DNA from: an uncultured Lachnospiraceae bacterium
GTDB lineage: Bacteria > Bacillota > Clostridia > Lachnospirales > Lachnospiraceae
Assembly (NCBI GenBank): GCA_934292725.1
Contig: CAKQXY010000073.1
Location: 1 to 13,184, forward strand
Direction of reading: 5' to 3'
DNA: 13,184 nt
Within the stretch, counting starts at the first letter, position 1. Each line of letters begins with the position of its first letter. The position numbers and the translations under genes are program-made. This document shows, one piece after another, positions 1 to 7,626 of the stretch. The notes beneath the pieces were generated by a model. It was not told the DNA's origin, searched no databases, and saw only the letters and a list, made by a program, of their open reading frames with translations.

Positions 1-111
1 TTTATCAGCATTATAAACCAATATATGCAATGGTATAGAGATAAAAGGATCAAACTGTCGTTAGGGGGTTTGAGTCCAATGGAGTATAGACGCAGTCTTG
101 GAATTGCTTAA
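1..111 (+). pseudogene. IS3-family transposase OrfB, C-terminal end (runs in from left edge)
   Basis: Reading frame 1 is open from the first base to a TAA at 109-111. It encodes the last 36 residues of an integrase-core transposase. The stretch Q-W-Y-R-D-K-R-I-K followed by L-G-G-L-S-P-M-E-Y-R-R is the usual end of IS3/IS150-type OrfB proteins, just after the DDE catalytic domain. The catalytic residues are outside the window, so it is not possible to say whether the copy is intact. The element's terminal repeat follows directly. The plus orientation is opposite to all full genes in the window. Typed as partial rather than proven broken. Confidence 0.8.
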
Positions 112-116
112 TTCAG

Positions 117-140
117 GTCCAAGAAAGCGTCCGCACCCCC
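117..140 (+). repeat. Probable right terminal inverted repeat of the IS3 element
   Basis: Five bases after the transposase stop comes a GC-rich stretch, GTCCAAGAAAGCGTCCGC followed by a run of C. It resembles IS3-family ends in Clostridia, where the terminal repeat sits just beyond the OrfB stop. GC content drops sharply at 141, which fits the element boundary. The left-end partner is outside the window, so the exact end is inferred. Confidence 0.55.
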
Positions 141-338
141 TTAAACTTTTATAAAATTTTAATTATCTTTATTTTTTGTTGCCGGTTCCTGACCCTGCAT
201 TTGCGAAAGCTCTTTTCTTGAACTTTCAGACTTTTTTAATATCATGATGTTTTTAGAGACACATATCGAACCAGTAGTGACACATTTTGAGCCACCGTCC
301 CTGTCCCTCTGGTCATACTAGAAAATTTGTTATTTTTC
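141..338. other. Gene-free junk zone between IS3 end and rhs, with mobile-element debris
   Basis: No gene is supported here. The right part (about 240-325) reads on the minus strand as a short direct-repeat-rich stretch, GGGACAGGGACGGTGGC, followed by TGTGTCACT and TGTGTCTCT. This kind of sequence is commonly seen at the edges of small Y1-transposase/REP-like elements in Lachnospiraceae (recognised from memory, not searched). A minus-strand frame from ATG at about 243 to a TAA at 159-161 gives a hydrophilic 29-residue tail (ending T-K-N-K-D-N) that might be the end of a lost gene. It has no ribosome binding site and no recognisable domain. The stretch marks where the 3' end of rhs was cut. 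Confidence 0.4.
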
Positions 339-3300
339 TTAAAAAACCATAGGTGACAGGCATGATTTTGCTAGCTCAACACCATCTATCTCACCTCCAC
401 TCGAAAGTACATAGGAAAATCCACTGACGACTGCTCCTACAACTGCTCCTACAATACATGGTATTGGAAAATATCCCTGAATATCTTCTCTTATTACCGG
501 ATTATTATCACAGTACGCATACAGGTTCTTGTTATACAATTCCTGTGGCTTCGCAAAAATTGTACCAGGATCATCCGCATTCACAAATCTTCCAACTTCC
601 GGATCGTAATATCTGCTTCCCAGACAATACAGTCCTGTCTCTGGATCGTAGACATACTTGCGGTAGCAGAACGGATTCAGCGTTGCAAGAGACACGCCAC
701 TGGTATCCTGTGTGGACGTTACCTTACCCCAGCTGTTGTACTGGTATCTTACCACCACCTGATTGCTGCTGTCAACCAGACCGGTAATATCTCCGAGGCC
801 ATTATACTGATAGAAGTAATCAGTCTTTCCATTTAATCGCAGCATAAATGGCTTTCCCTGCGTATCATATACAAACTGTACCGTAGTACCCGTTCCTGTA
901 GTTCCTGCATCCTTGGCTGCTTTTCTCACCAGACCACTCAGCACATTTCCATTGTAATAATACGTTGTGGTATTCTCTCCGCTTGTCTTTCTTACACGCT
1001 TTCCATCGCTGTCATAAGCAAAGGTAACCTCTCCTGCTGTTGCAGCAATTCTTTTTAAACGGCGTCCTTCTCCCCAGGTCAGTGCCATTCCTCGCAGCAC
1101 AGTCGGATTACCGCCTGCATCATAGGCATAACTCTTTCCATTCCAGGACAGTAACTGATCCTTCCAGCCCTCGGTGCGATAGGTAAAAAGATCCTGTGTC
1201 TGTACCGTTGAAACCGCTCCCTCTGTATAGGCATATGTCTTTCGGGAAGTCATGTTGCCGCCTGCATCGTAGGCATAAAGCACCGTAATTCCAAGTACAC
1301 CATTGTTTTCACGAATCAGCTGATTGAGTTCATCATACTGATAGGTGATGACCTTCGTACCGGATGTAATCTTTGTGATGTTTCCCACATTGTCATACTC
1401 ATAGCTCCAGCTCTCGGTTCCATTTGACATCGCAGAAAGAAGACTGTCAGTATCGGTCAGATGACGAAGGGTTCCATAAGTAAAGCAGTTTTCTCGCTTC
1501 TGTCCACCCGGAAGTGTCACAGTTTCCTTTGTGCATCGTGCCATCGCATCATAAGCTAAACTTTGTCTCTGTGTTCCATCAACAGTAAGTCCATAGGATA
1601 ATCCCGGTCGCTGTGTCTTTGATGCATCACCATACACCAAACCGGTCTTTGTCTTTGATCCCTCCAGACTCTGCACCAGTCGATTTACGCGATTATAACT
1701 GTCATAACCAATCTCAAGTGACTGCACTGTATGAGTGTTTGCCACGGTCGGCTCACCTGCTGCCCCGGTATTCTTCTCCAATGTAGTACTCTGTACGAGT
1801 CTTCCGGTCATGTCATACTGATCTTTGTCAATTCGTCCATTTACCAGATCGGTTTCCTTTTCCAGTGTACCGTAATCATCATACTCATAACGCACGGCAT
1901 CTGTACTTTCTCCATTCCATCGTCTGGCTCGGATGCGCTCCTCTTTGTCATACAGAATTTCTTGCGTATCGCCATTTCCATAGGTAACTGTGGTGAGTGG
2001 ACCATTGTTTGGTGCATAGCGGTAACTTTCAAGAGTCCTGTCGCCCGCCTTTACCATTGTCTGGTTTCCAAATCCATCATACTCAAATGCGTAAGTGGTT
2101 CCACCATGCTTGATACTCTTAATTCGGTCTCCCTCATCATATGTATAGGAAACGTCTCTTGTCTGTCCGGATGCAGTTGCACTTACGCCTGTTAAGCGAT
2201 CTGTTGATGCCTCGTAATGATACTGTGTACTATGATTGTTGGAATCGGTCATCTTTGTCAGAAGACGGTTATCACTGTCATATGCATAGGAAACGCGTTT
2301 CTGTCTGGCATCCATTACACTCGCTACATTTCTAAAATCACTTGTATAGCCCATGTAAGAATAAATTCGTTTTTCTACCTTCTCCAGTACAAAAACCTTG
2401 TTGTCCTGAATATCAGAAAATGCCACACTAGACGGGGTTCCTGTTGCAATAACTGCTGCCAGATTTGCATAATCTCCCAATTTTACATCAAACTGATAAC
2501 CCAACTTGTTCTCGATGACATAGCCTGTTCGAAGTTTCTTAAAGCAGAACTTCTGACTGTCTGCGTCACTCTTTTCCTGTAAAGTCGGCCAATCATAGCC
2601 ATCCGTTCCCTTACTGCAGATATCCAGATAAAGAGAGGGATTATATACAGTTCTTAAATAATACCAGTCGGTTCCGTTTGTGTTTTCAGCCTTCGTCAAA
2701 AGAAATTCTTCAGCCGGCCAAAAAGAGCTATAGGTCTGCTGTAAACCGTCTCCAATTCTCATGGAACCATCTGCTGCCCGCACATACTGACCAGAATGGC
2801 GTGCACGGATACGAAGGAGCATTCCATCCTGTGGTGCCGCACTGACATCACCCTCATCTGCCGGCTCAAAGTACCAGATACTTCTCGGCTCACTGTCAGA
2901 ACCGGCCGTTCCCAGTTCAATATTCGCCCTGATTGCAAATACATCATTCGGCGCACTTCCTGCGGAAACCATTACACACTTTTCGTCATTGCTGCACTTT
3001 GCAAGAAGCTGGTAGCCGCCTCCTTCTACTGCTTTTAATTTGAATTTCTGTGCATCATGACCATGATCCGGATACAGCTGAATGTTAGTTCCATCTGCAC
3101 TCCATCCATTTAAAACGTCAAGCAGTTTTGACTTTGTTCCAGACTGGGATACAAACTTGACATATCCCTCTCCGGCATCCTCCACCTTCCACTTCTGATC
3201 ATCCGACCCATTGAAGGTATACTGCTGGATATTGGAATAGGTCTTATCCCCCTCCTGAGTGTCGATATATTTTCCGGAACGCTGCTGGCGAATATAGTAC

Positions 3301-5927
3301 ACTCTTCCCACTGTAACTGCGGCTGAATTTTTATCTGCCTCAATGGACATAGTTGTCGGCTGTCCCTTTTTGTTATACCAGAAATAGCTTCTCTGACCCT
3401 CGGCACTCTTTGCATACAGCGGCATTCTCTGCGCATTGTAATAAATATCGTAGGCAGTGCCGTCCATTGCAGCCATTCGGCTGATCTGGTCCTTACTGTT
3501 ATGATGGAAGGCATTGTTTTCTCTTGTCTTTTTCGCTGTGTTTAAGTTTCCTTTGCTGTCATACGTATAACTCCAGCTGTCGTCCTTCATGAACTGAACA
3601 TCCGTAAAATAGCCCGGATTCATCTGGTTGTCATACATGATGTAAAGATGAACTGCGGTATACTGCTTGTGTGTCACCGAATCCTCATCATCAGTAGATA
3701 TTACACCACAAACATACTGCCAGCCGCTTCGATATGGATCAAAGTCCACATTTTCCCACTTATGGGTTCCGTCGGCATAGATGACCGCTGCTGCAATACG
3801 AAACGTCTTTCCCGGAATGGCATCCGCCTTTGCAAAACAACCGAAACGGAATACGTCACCTTCGCCGCCCTTCGCATAGATTCCCTGAAGCACACGCTTT
3901 TCCTTATCCGGCTCTCCTGTGATTCTAAGACAACTTCCTCTCTCACTGTCCGTTACTGTTGTATCGGATGCGACCAGATTTACATGGTTCCAGTCATTTA
4001 CACCGTTAGTGCTGTTTCTTGCAAAGCGGCCATTATTCACCATGTTAAAATCACTCATGCGATCTCCTGTCTCCAGCTGGAAACAGTCAAACCATGCGGT
4101 ACCTGTTGTGTTGAAAATTCCACCATAGATTGTGACAACCTGTGCGCTGCTTACGGTAAAGGTCTGGCTGATTCGCTTCCATCCCCTGTCAATATCGGTG
4201 TCCACATTTCCTGTCAGAAATTCCAGTCCATATGCCATCGACTTATCCGCAAAACGAACTGCCAGTCCTGCTCCTGCCTGTGCATTATTTGAAACCGCTG
4301 CGACATCCTTTACAAATACATAGGCAGAAAGTGTATAAGTTCCTGCTTCTAACCAGACCTCCTGAATCACAGTGGCAAAGCTGTTTTTCTGTGTCTTTGT
4401 GACTCGAATGGAGGTATCGGCAAAGTATCCCTTGTCCGTAACACGTTCAACGCCCCATGCAGACGCTTCTGTCAGACCGGATGCATTGCCCCAGCCGTCT
4501 TCAAACTCACCCATCGCATCAAAGCCGGTATTCTTTAACAGATTGGTTACAAGTTTTCCTGTCAATGACGACTGTCTCAGCTTATGACGTCTGGCACCAT
4601 CATCATAATGACTGAAAGTGCTGACATGACCGACATTATCTGAGATCTCAGCAGGAGAACCAAATCGATTAAATTTCCATGTATAAACATGATTGTCTGC
4701 TGTTGATGATAGTTTTCCATCCAGACCCGGCTCTGTATAAACAGTTGTTCCAAGCTCTGGATAGGTTACTTCAATCTCAGTTCCTGTATGGAAGGTACCT
4801 GCCGCATCCGTATATCCTTCCCCAATCTTTGCAATACGTTCCACACCGCAATCGGTTCGGTATCCATATACAATACGTCTCTTATCCGATCCTTCTGCCC
4901 AGATCAGCTTATCGCCATCATAACCAAAACGACTTGTCTTTCCATCCGGGTAGGTAATGTTAGTCAGATGACCGGCGGCATCATACGCAAAGGAAGTATT
5001 TCTCTTATTTGCCGTAATGCTGACAAGCTTTGTCAGATCGCTGTTGTAATTAAATACAACTCTCGCACCTGTCGGATCTTCTGCATACTGAATATAATTT
5101 CCGGCACTGTTTGGCCCATACTGGCACTTCATTGCGTTTCCATATGTATCCTTGATCTGACGCAGATAGCCGTCCTGACCAAAAATGTACTGTACCTCAT
5201 CCTTATCCTTCATGATCCGATATGAATCATATTCATTGCTGGAAGTCTGTGTAATTACAAGCCCAAGTCCGTCCTCATCCTTGAGCTTATTGGAATCGGA
5301 TGTATCCTTATAGAAGTAATGATTTGTTCCATCTGCATCGGTTAACACATACGGGAAATCACTGTTTCCGGATTCCTTTAATTCCTGCATCAGACTCAGA
5401 CGAAAGCCTTTTCCGAAACGGCTCTTTGTATCACAATCAGAAAGGTTGTACACATGACTGACACTGACCGGCATCAGAATACCACTTGTGCCTTCATCTT
5501 CATGAATAAATACAAGATTTCCATTATATCGGTTTACATAACCACTTCCGGTACGTCCTAACTCCTGCTCGTGATAACTATAATAATCCTCAAGACCCTT
5601 TGTACTTCGATAATACACAATTCCAATCGGATAGCAGTCCGCAGTCAGACCGTATTTATTCACCGGCATATCCGAGGATACCAGCGTAGCCGTTGCATAT
5701 ACATTCTCATTTACGGCTTTTAATGCAATTCCATGGTTGGAAGACGGATTATTGTACCAGCCACGAATCAGCTTTGTCACATCGAAAGTCTTCGGAACTG
5801 CCATTTTATTTGTATTTTCCAGTGTCAGGTAGTCAAGTGCCTCTGGCTTAAAGGAAGGCTGATTGTTCCATGTCAGAGTACGCTGGCTCCCCAATGACGA
5901 CTGATGATAATTGTTTGACACATTCAA
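339..5927 (-). CDS. Rhs/YD-repeat surface protein with lectin-like modules, truncated at both ends
   Basis: The frame is open for 1862 codons. Residues about 10-75 are the end of a DNRLRE-like domain (TLTWNNQPS, FDVTKLIRGWYNN, GIALK). A DUF6531-like entry to the Rhs shell follows at about 113-165 and YD repeats at about 250-455. Two jelly-roll CBM-like modules lie at about 460-615 and 625-780, two ricin-type beta-trefoil-like modules at about 875-1020 and 1030-1180, then many YD repeats (YAYDSDNRL, YQYDELNQL, FAYDSDGKR). The Rhs core signature (LYCLGSRYYDPEVGRFVNADD) is at about 1762-1784. Rhs proteins form a shell around a C-terminal toxin or effector. Here only about 45 hydrophobic residues follow the core before the stop. 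The 5' end is a TTG with no ribosome binding site beside a palindrome, and no signal peptide remains. I infer a once-secreted protein that is now probably a silent remnant; an interior ATG at 5804 also lacks a Shine-Dalgarno. Confidence 0.88.
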   Translation of the reverse strand: MNVSNNYHQSSLGSQRTLTWNNQPSFKPEALDYLTLENTNKMAVPKTFDVTKLIRGWYNNPSSNHGIALKAVNENVYATATLVSSDMPVNKYGLTADCYPIGIVYYRSTKGLEDYYSYHEQELGRTGSGYVNRYNGNLVFIHEDEGTSGILMPVSVSHVYNLSDCDTKSRFGKGFRLSLMQELKESGNSDFPYVLTDADGTNHYFYKDTSDSNKLKDEDGLGLVITQTSSNEYDSYRIMKDKDEVQYIFGQDGYLRQIKDTYGNAMKCQYGPNSAGNYIQYAEDPTGARVVFNYNSDLTKLVSITANKRNTSFAYDAAGHLTNITYPDGKTSRFGYDGDKLIWAEGSDKRRIVYGYRTDCGVERIAKIGEGYTDAAGTFHTGTEIEVTYPELGTTVYTEPGLDGKLSSTADNHVYTWKFNRFGSPAEISDNVGHVSTFSHYDDGARRHKLRQSSLTGKLVTNLLKNTGFDAMGEFEDGWGNASGLTEASAWGVERVTDKGYFADTSIRVTKTQKNSFATVIQEVWLEAGTYTLSAYVFVKDVAAVSNNAQAGAGLAVRFADKSMAYGLEFLTGNVDTDIDRGWKRISQTFTVSSAQVVTIYGGIFNTTGTAWFDCFQLETGDRMSDFNMVNNGRFARNSTNGVNDWNHVNLVASDTTVTDSERGSCLRITGEPDKEKRVLQGIYAKGGEGDVFRFGCFAKADAIPGKTFRIAAAVIYADGTHKWENVDFDPYRSGWQYVCGVISTDDEDSVTHKQYTAVHLYIMYDNQMNPGYFTDVQFMKDDSWSYTYDSKGNLNTAKKTRENNAFHHNSKDQISRMAAMDGTAYDIYYNAQRMPLYAKSAEGQRSYFWYNKKGQPTTMSIEADKNSAAVTVGRVYYIRQQRSGKYIDTQEGDKTYSNIQQYTFNGSDDQKWKVEDAGEGYVKFVSQSGTKSKLLDVLNGWSADGTNIQLYPDHGHDAQKFKLKAVEGGGYQLLAKCSNDEKCVMVSAGSAPNDVFAIRANIELGTAGSDSEPRSIWYFEPADEGDVSAAPQDGMLLRIRARHSGQYVRAADGSMRIGDGLQQTYSSFWPAEEFLLTKAENTNGTDWYYLRTVYNPSLYLDICSKGTDGYDWPTLQEKSDADSQKFCFKKLRTGYVIENKLGYQFDVKLGDYANLAAVIATGTPSSVAFSDIQDNKVFVLEKVEKRIYSYMGYTSDFRNVASVMDARQKRVSYAYDSDNRLLTKMTDSNNHSTQYHYEASTDRLTGVSATASGQTRDVSYTYDEGDRIKSIKHGGTTYAFEYDGFGNQTMVKAGDRTLESYRYAPNNGPLTTVTYGNGDTQEILYDKEERIRARRWNGESTDAVRYEYDDYGTLEKETDLVNGRIDKDQYDMTGRLVQSTTLEKNTGAAGEPTVANTHTVQSLEIGYDSYNRVNRLVQSLEGSKTKTGLVYGDASKTQRPGLSYGLTVDGTQRQSLAYDAMARCTKETVTLPGGQKRENCFTYGTLRHLTDTDSLLSAMSNGTESWSYEYDNVGNITKITSGTKVITYQYDELNQLIRENNGVLGITVLYAYDAGGNMTSRKTYAYTEGAVSTVQTQDLFTYRTEGWKDQLLSWNGKSYAYDAGGNPTVLRGMALTWGEGRRLKRIAATAGEVTFAYDSDGKRVRKTSGENTTTYYYNGNVLSGLVRKAAKDAGTTGTGTTVQFVYDTQGKPFMLRLNGKTDYFYQYNGLGDITGLVDSSNQVVVRYQYNSWGKVTSTQDTSGVSLATLNPFCYRKYVYDPETGLYCLGSRYYDPEVGRFVNADDPGTIFAKPQELYNKNLYAYCDNNPVIREDIQGYFPIPCIVGAVVGAVVSGFSYVLSSGGEIDGVELAKSCLSPMVF

Positions 5928-5928
5928 A

Positions 5929-5976
5929 GGGTGCCGTAAAATGAAGCTAGAAAAACTAGATCATTTTACGACACCC
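5929..5976. repeat. 48-bp near-perfect palindrome at the rhs 5' boundary
   Basis: The left arm GGGTGCCGTAAAATGA at 5929-5944 pairs with TCATTTTACGACACCC at 5961-5976, with one mismatch that becomes a G-U pair in RNA. After a small bulge the stem continues with CTAG/CTAG around a 5-A loop. Read from either side, each arm looks like an IS or MITE terminal repeat starting GGGTG. The rhs frame loses its natural start exactly here, so this is probably a recombination scar or a minimal palindromic element. Neither strand has a T-run after the stem, so it is not a typical intrinsic terminator. Confidence 0.75.
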
Positions 5977-6007
5977 TATTTTCGCCTTCAAATATTGTTT
6001 TTTTAAT

Positions 6008-6033
6008 GGGGTACCCTAAATAGTATACCCCAC
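6008..6033. repeat. Short inverted repeat TGGGGTA/TACCCCA
   Basis: TGGGGTA and TACCCCA flank a 12-base centre, downstream of the small Cys-rich gene when read on the minus strand. The minus strand has A-rich rather than T-rich sequence after it, so terminator function is doubtful. It may be another element end associated with the palindrome 30 bases away. Confidence 0.45.
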
Positions 6034-6066
6034 TATCTCCTATTCAGCAACAGCCTCTAAATTATC

Positions 6067-6234
6067 TCAACATTCTTCCCATCTCGGCTTATGCTTTTTA
6101 TCTGGACTTGAAGGGCAAATTCCAGACATTGTCGGTGGGCATGTTGGCGGTCTCCCATTGCTAGTTGTTAATGTACCACCTCTTGACATACCACAATAGA
6201 TACAAACTGGTGTCCATCTAATGCTTTGGCTCAT
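6067..6234 (-). CDS. Small Cys-rich putative zinc-binding protein (55 aa), unknown function
   Basis: The ATG at 6232-6234 is preceded by AAAGGAG with a 9-base gap, much better than the upstream in-frame start at 6285, so the protein is 55 residues long. It has a CIYCG pair (C11, C14), C32, C40 in G-I-C-P, H48 and a C-terminal HKPRWE segment, plus C55. The order CxxCG, a Pro/Thr/Ser-rich linker, then CP and H-x-x-x-W resembles small treble-clef or ribbon-like proteins scattered through Firmicutes and annotated as hypothetical. Zinc binding by C11, C14, C40 and H48 is an inference. No signal peptide or membrane segment is seen. It stands alone with its own promoter, between the broken rhs and the ugp operon. 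Function unknown. Confidence 0.72.
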   Translation of the reverse strand: MSQSIRWTPVCIYCGMSRGGTLTTSNGRPPTCPPTMSGICPSSPDKKHKPRWEEC

Positions 6235-6320
6235 ACTATAATTCTCCTTTCGTTTCACCTTAATCAATGCGATACGCACAATCATGCATTATTTACAACG
6301 CATTGTTTTCTTTTATCCTT

Positions 6321-6349
6321 ATATTATCACTATAGATATAATAAGTCAA
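6321..6349 (-). promoter_or_regulatory. Sigma-A promoter of the Cys-rich small gene
   Basis: On the minus strand, TTGACT (6349-6344) and TAATAT (6326-6321) are separated by exactly 17 bases and lie in an AT-rich stretch. Transcription would start near 6314, giving a leader of about 80 bases before the ATG at 6234. This is one of the best consensus matches in the window and supports the small gene being expressed. Confidence 0.65.
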
Positions 6350-6360
6350 TACTATTAAGC

Positions 6361-6475
6361 ATTAAATTTCAAAATATGCACAAATTATTTTAACAATCAG
6401 TGTAATATCACTTCAAAATAATCAATCAAATAAAATGGCACTCTTTGCACTTCTAAATAATTTCTTTAATTCACA
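6361..6475. other. AT-rich spacer without a visible gene
   Basis: This is the strongly AT-rich part of the gap between the small Cys-rich gene promoter and the hairpin at 6476. I see no open frame with a ribosome binding site, no repeat and no RNA gene here. Confidence 0.6.
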
Positions 6476-6526
6476 AATCGCCTTAAGAAGCATATTTTAT
6501 TCATATCCTTGCTTCTTAAAGCGATT
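6476..6526. repeat. Long imperfect hairpin, possible operon-end terminator
   Basis: AATCGC-C-TTAAGAAGC at 6476-6491 pairs with GCTTCTTAA-A-GCGATT at 6511-6526. That is 15 of 16 positions, with one internal mismatch and a 19-base loop. It lies downstream of the HAD gene and the hairpin block on the minus strand. No clear T-run follows on the minus side, and only CTTT on the plus side, so it may be a weak terminator or the end of a mobile element. Confidence 0.55.
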
Positions 6527-6559
6527 CTTTATATACAGTATTTTATTGTAAATATTGAT

Positions 6560-6834
6560 TTACGTAGCGACGACATAACTCCACCGAGCTGATACTTGCG
6601 ACACCAACGCCGTGTAGCGAAGCGGTTAGGCTTGGTGTGCAAGTATCTGTCGGGGAGTTTTCGTAAACCATAGAAAGAGCAATCCCCCAAAAACTTGGCG
6701 GCTTCAAGCGAAGAAACCAAGCATCAACTTGGCCGCGGAGCCGAAGGCGACCAAAGGCTTGATGCTTGAGGTTCGAGCGCGAAGCCTCGTAAACTTCCGG
6801 GTTGCCACCCACCTTCACTTTCAGGGCACCATGG
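6560..6834. repeat. GC-richer block of tandem hairpins (structured RNA or mobile repeat element)
   Basis: About 270 bp, visibly richer in GC than the AT-rich spacer beside it, is packed with stem-loops. GATACTTGC-g-ACACCAA at 6591-6607 pairs with 6632-6647. GGGGA at 6652-6656 pairs with 6683-6687. CTTGG at 6694-6698 pairs with 6717-6721 around CTTC-aagc-GAAG. AAGCATCAA at 6719-6727 pairs with 6759-6767 around TTGG/CCAA and GCC-GAA-GGC. GAGG-TTCG at 6768-6775 pairs with CGAA and CCTC at 6780-6788. GAAG-type cores recur (GCGAAGC, GCGAAGA, CCGAAGG, GCGAAGC). The block starts right after the HAD stop, so on the minus strand it would be the operon's 3' UTR. A minus-strand open frame runs through it but looks spurious. 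I cannot assign it to a known RNA family. Confidence 0.6.
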
Positions 6835-7626
6835 TCACTTCCATGCTTCGTGAAGTTCGCGCACGGTTGGGAAAATATAATCTGGCTTATAGCTGCTCTT
6901 CTCGGCATCCTCTCTTGTGGCCTCACCAGTCAGAACAAGCGCTGTCTCGACACCTGCATTGATGCCAGATAAAATGTCTGTATATAGGCGGTCTCCGATT
7001 ACTAATGTTTCATCCTTTGTAAAGTGATTCTGTGCAACAGACATATCCACCATACCTGGCTCTGGCTTTCCGATAAAATACGGCTTTTTCTTTACGGCAT
7101 GTTCAATCATCTGACACATTGCACCGCAGTCCGGCACAAAGCCAAACTCAATCGGGCATACAAGATCAGGATTTGTTGCCACATAGCCTACATCTCTAGT
7201 GGAAAGAATCTTGCATGTATCTGTCAGCTTTTCATAAGTCAGCTCATTGTCGTATGCGACAAGCACACATGCAATCTCTGGATCCTCACAGTCGGTTGTC
7301 ACACGTATTCCGCTCTTTTTCAGCTCTCTGATCAGTGATTTTGTTCCCATCACATAGATCAGCTTATCATCATAATTTTTCTTTAAATAATGAATAGTTG
7401 CATAGGATGCTGTGATAAAATTTCTGTAGTCAGTCTTAATTCCAAGTTTTTGAAATTTCAGAATATAATCCTGAATGCTCTTTGTGGAATTGTTTGTTAT
7501 AAAAACAAACTGGCCTCCGCTTTGACGGATATCCTCAAGAAACTGCGTTGTGCCATCGATCAATCGCTCACCCTGACACACAGTTCCGTCAATGTCAAAT
7601 AAAAAAAGCTTTTTGTTGCTTAGCAT
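6835..7626 (-). CDS. HAD-IIA (NagD-like) sugar/polyol phosphatase, possible glycerol-3-phosphate phosphatase
   Basis: This 263-residue protein, the usual HAD-IIA length, is a Mg-dependent cytoplasmic phosphatase. Motif I is DIDGT (D11 nucleophile, D13 acid/base), motif II TNNST (44-48), motif III GKP (K187) and motif IV GDRLYTD (D212, D217). The IIA cap lies between motifs II and III, with TNPD and a PDCGAM segment at 165-170. The start ATG overlaps the ugpQ stop by 7 bases (ATGCTAA) behind AGAGG, so translation is coupled to ugpQ. As last gene of a ugp operon it may act on glycerol-3-phosphate or another product of diester cleavage. Family members also act on nucleotides, sugar phosphates and 4-nitrophenyl phosphate, so the substrate is inferred from context only. 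The catalytic set is complete. Confidence 0.88.
   Translation of the reverse strand: MLSNKKLFLFDIDGTVCQGERLIDGTTQFLEDIRQSGGQFVFITNNSTKSIQDYILKFQKLGIKTDYRNFITASYATIHYLKKNYDDKLIYVMGTKSLIRELKKSGIRVTTDCEDPEIACVLVAYDNELTYEKLTDTCKILSTRDVGYVATNPDLVCPIEFGFVPDCGAMCQMIEHAVKKKPYFIGKPEPGMVDMSVAQNHFTKDETLVIGDRLYTDILSGINAGVETALVLTGEATREDAEKSSYKPDYIFPTVRELHEAWK

Noticed and set aside
159..245. Small hydrophilic minus-strand peptide beside the IS3 end
   Set aside because: No ribosome binding site, no domain, and surrounded by mobile-element debris; mentioned only within the gap description.
3648..4292. 214-residue plus-strand open frame inside rhs
   Set aside because: Antisense shadow of the rhs frame, with Cys- and Ile-rich, low-plausibility composition and no Shine-Dalgarno.
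339..5927. Repetitive YD motifs as a DNA tandem repeat or CRISPR-like array
   Set aside because: The periodicity is at the protein level with divergent DNA; there are no identical direct repeats with uniform spacers.
5929..5976. Palindrome read as a Rho-independent terminator
   Set aside because: The only A/T run is in the loop, and neither strand has a T-run after the stem.
6234..6285. N-terminal extension of the small Cys-rich protein to 72 residues
   Set aside because: The upstream ATG has no ribosome binding site, while the internal ATG has AAAGGAG at good spacing.
6543..6926. 127-residue minus-strand open frame across the hairpin block
   Set aside because: It overlaps the 3' end of the HAD gene in another frame, has no ribosome binding site and follows inverted repeats rather than protein-like sequence. 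It is most likely spurious, although such frames may be annotated wherever the repeat occurs.
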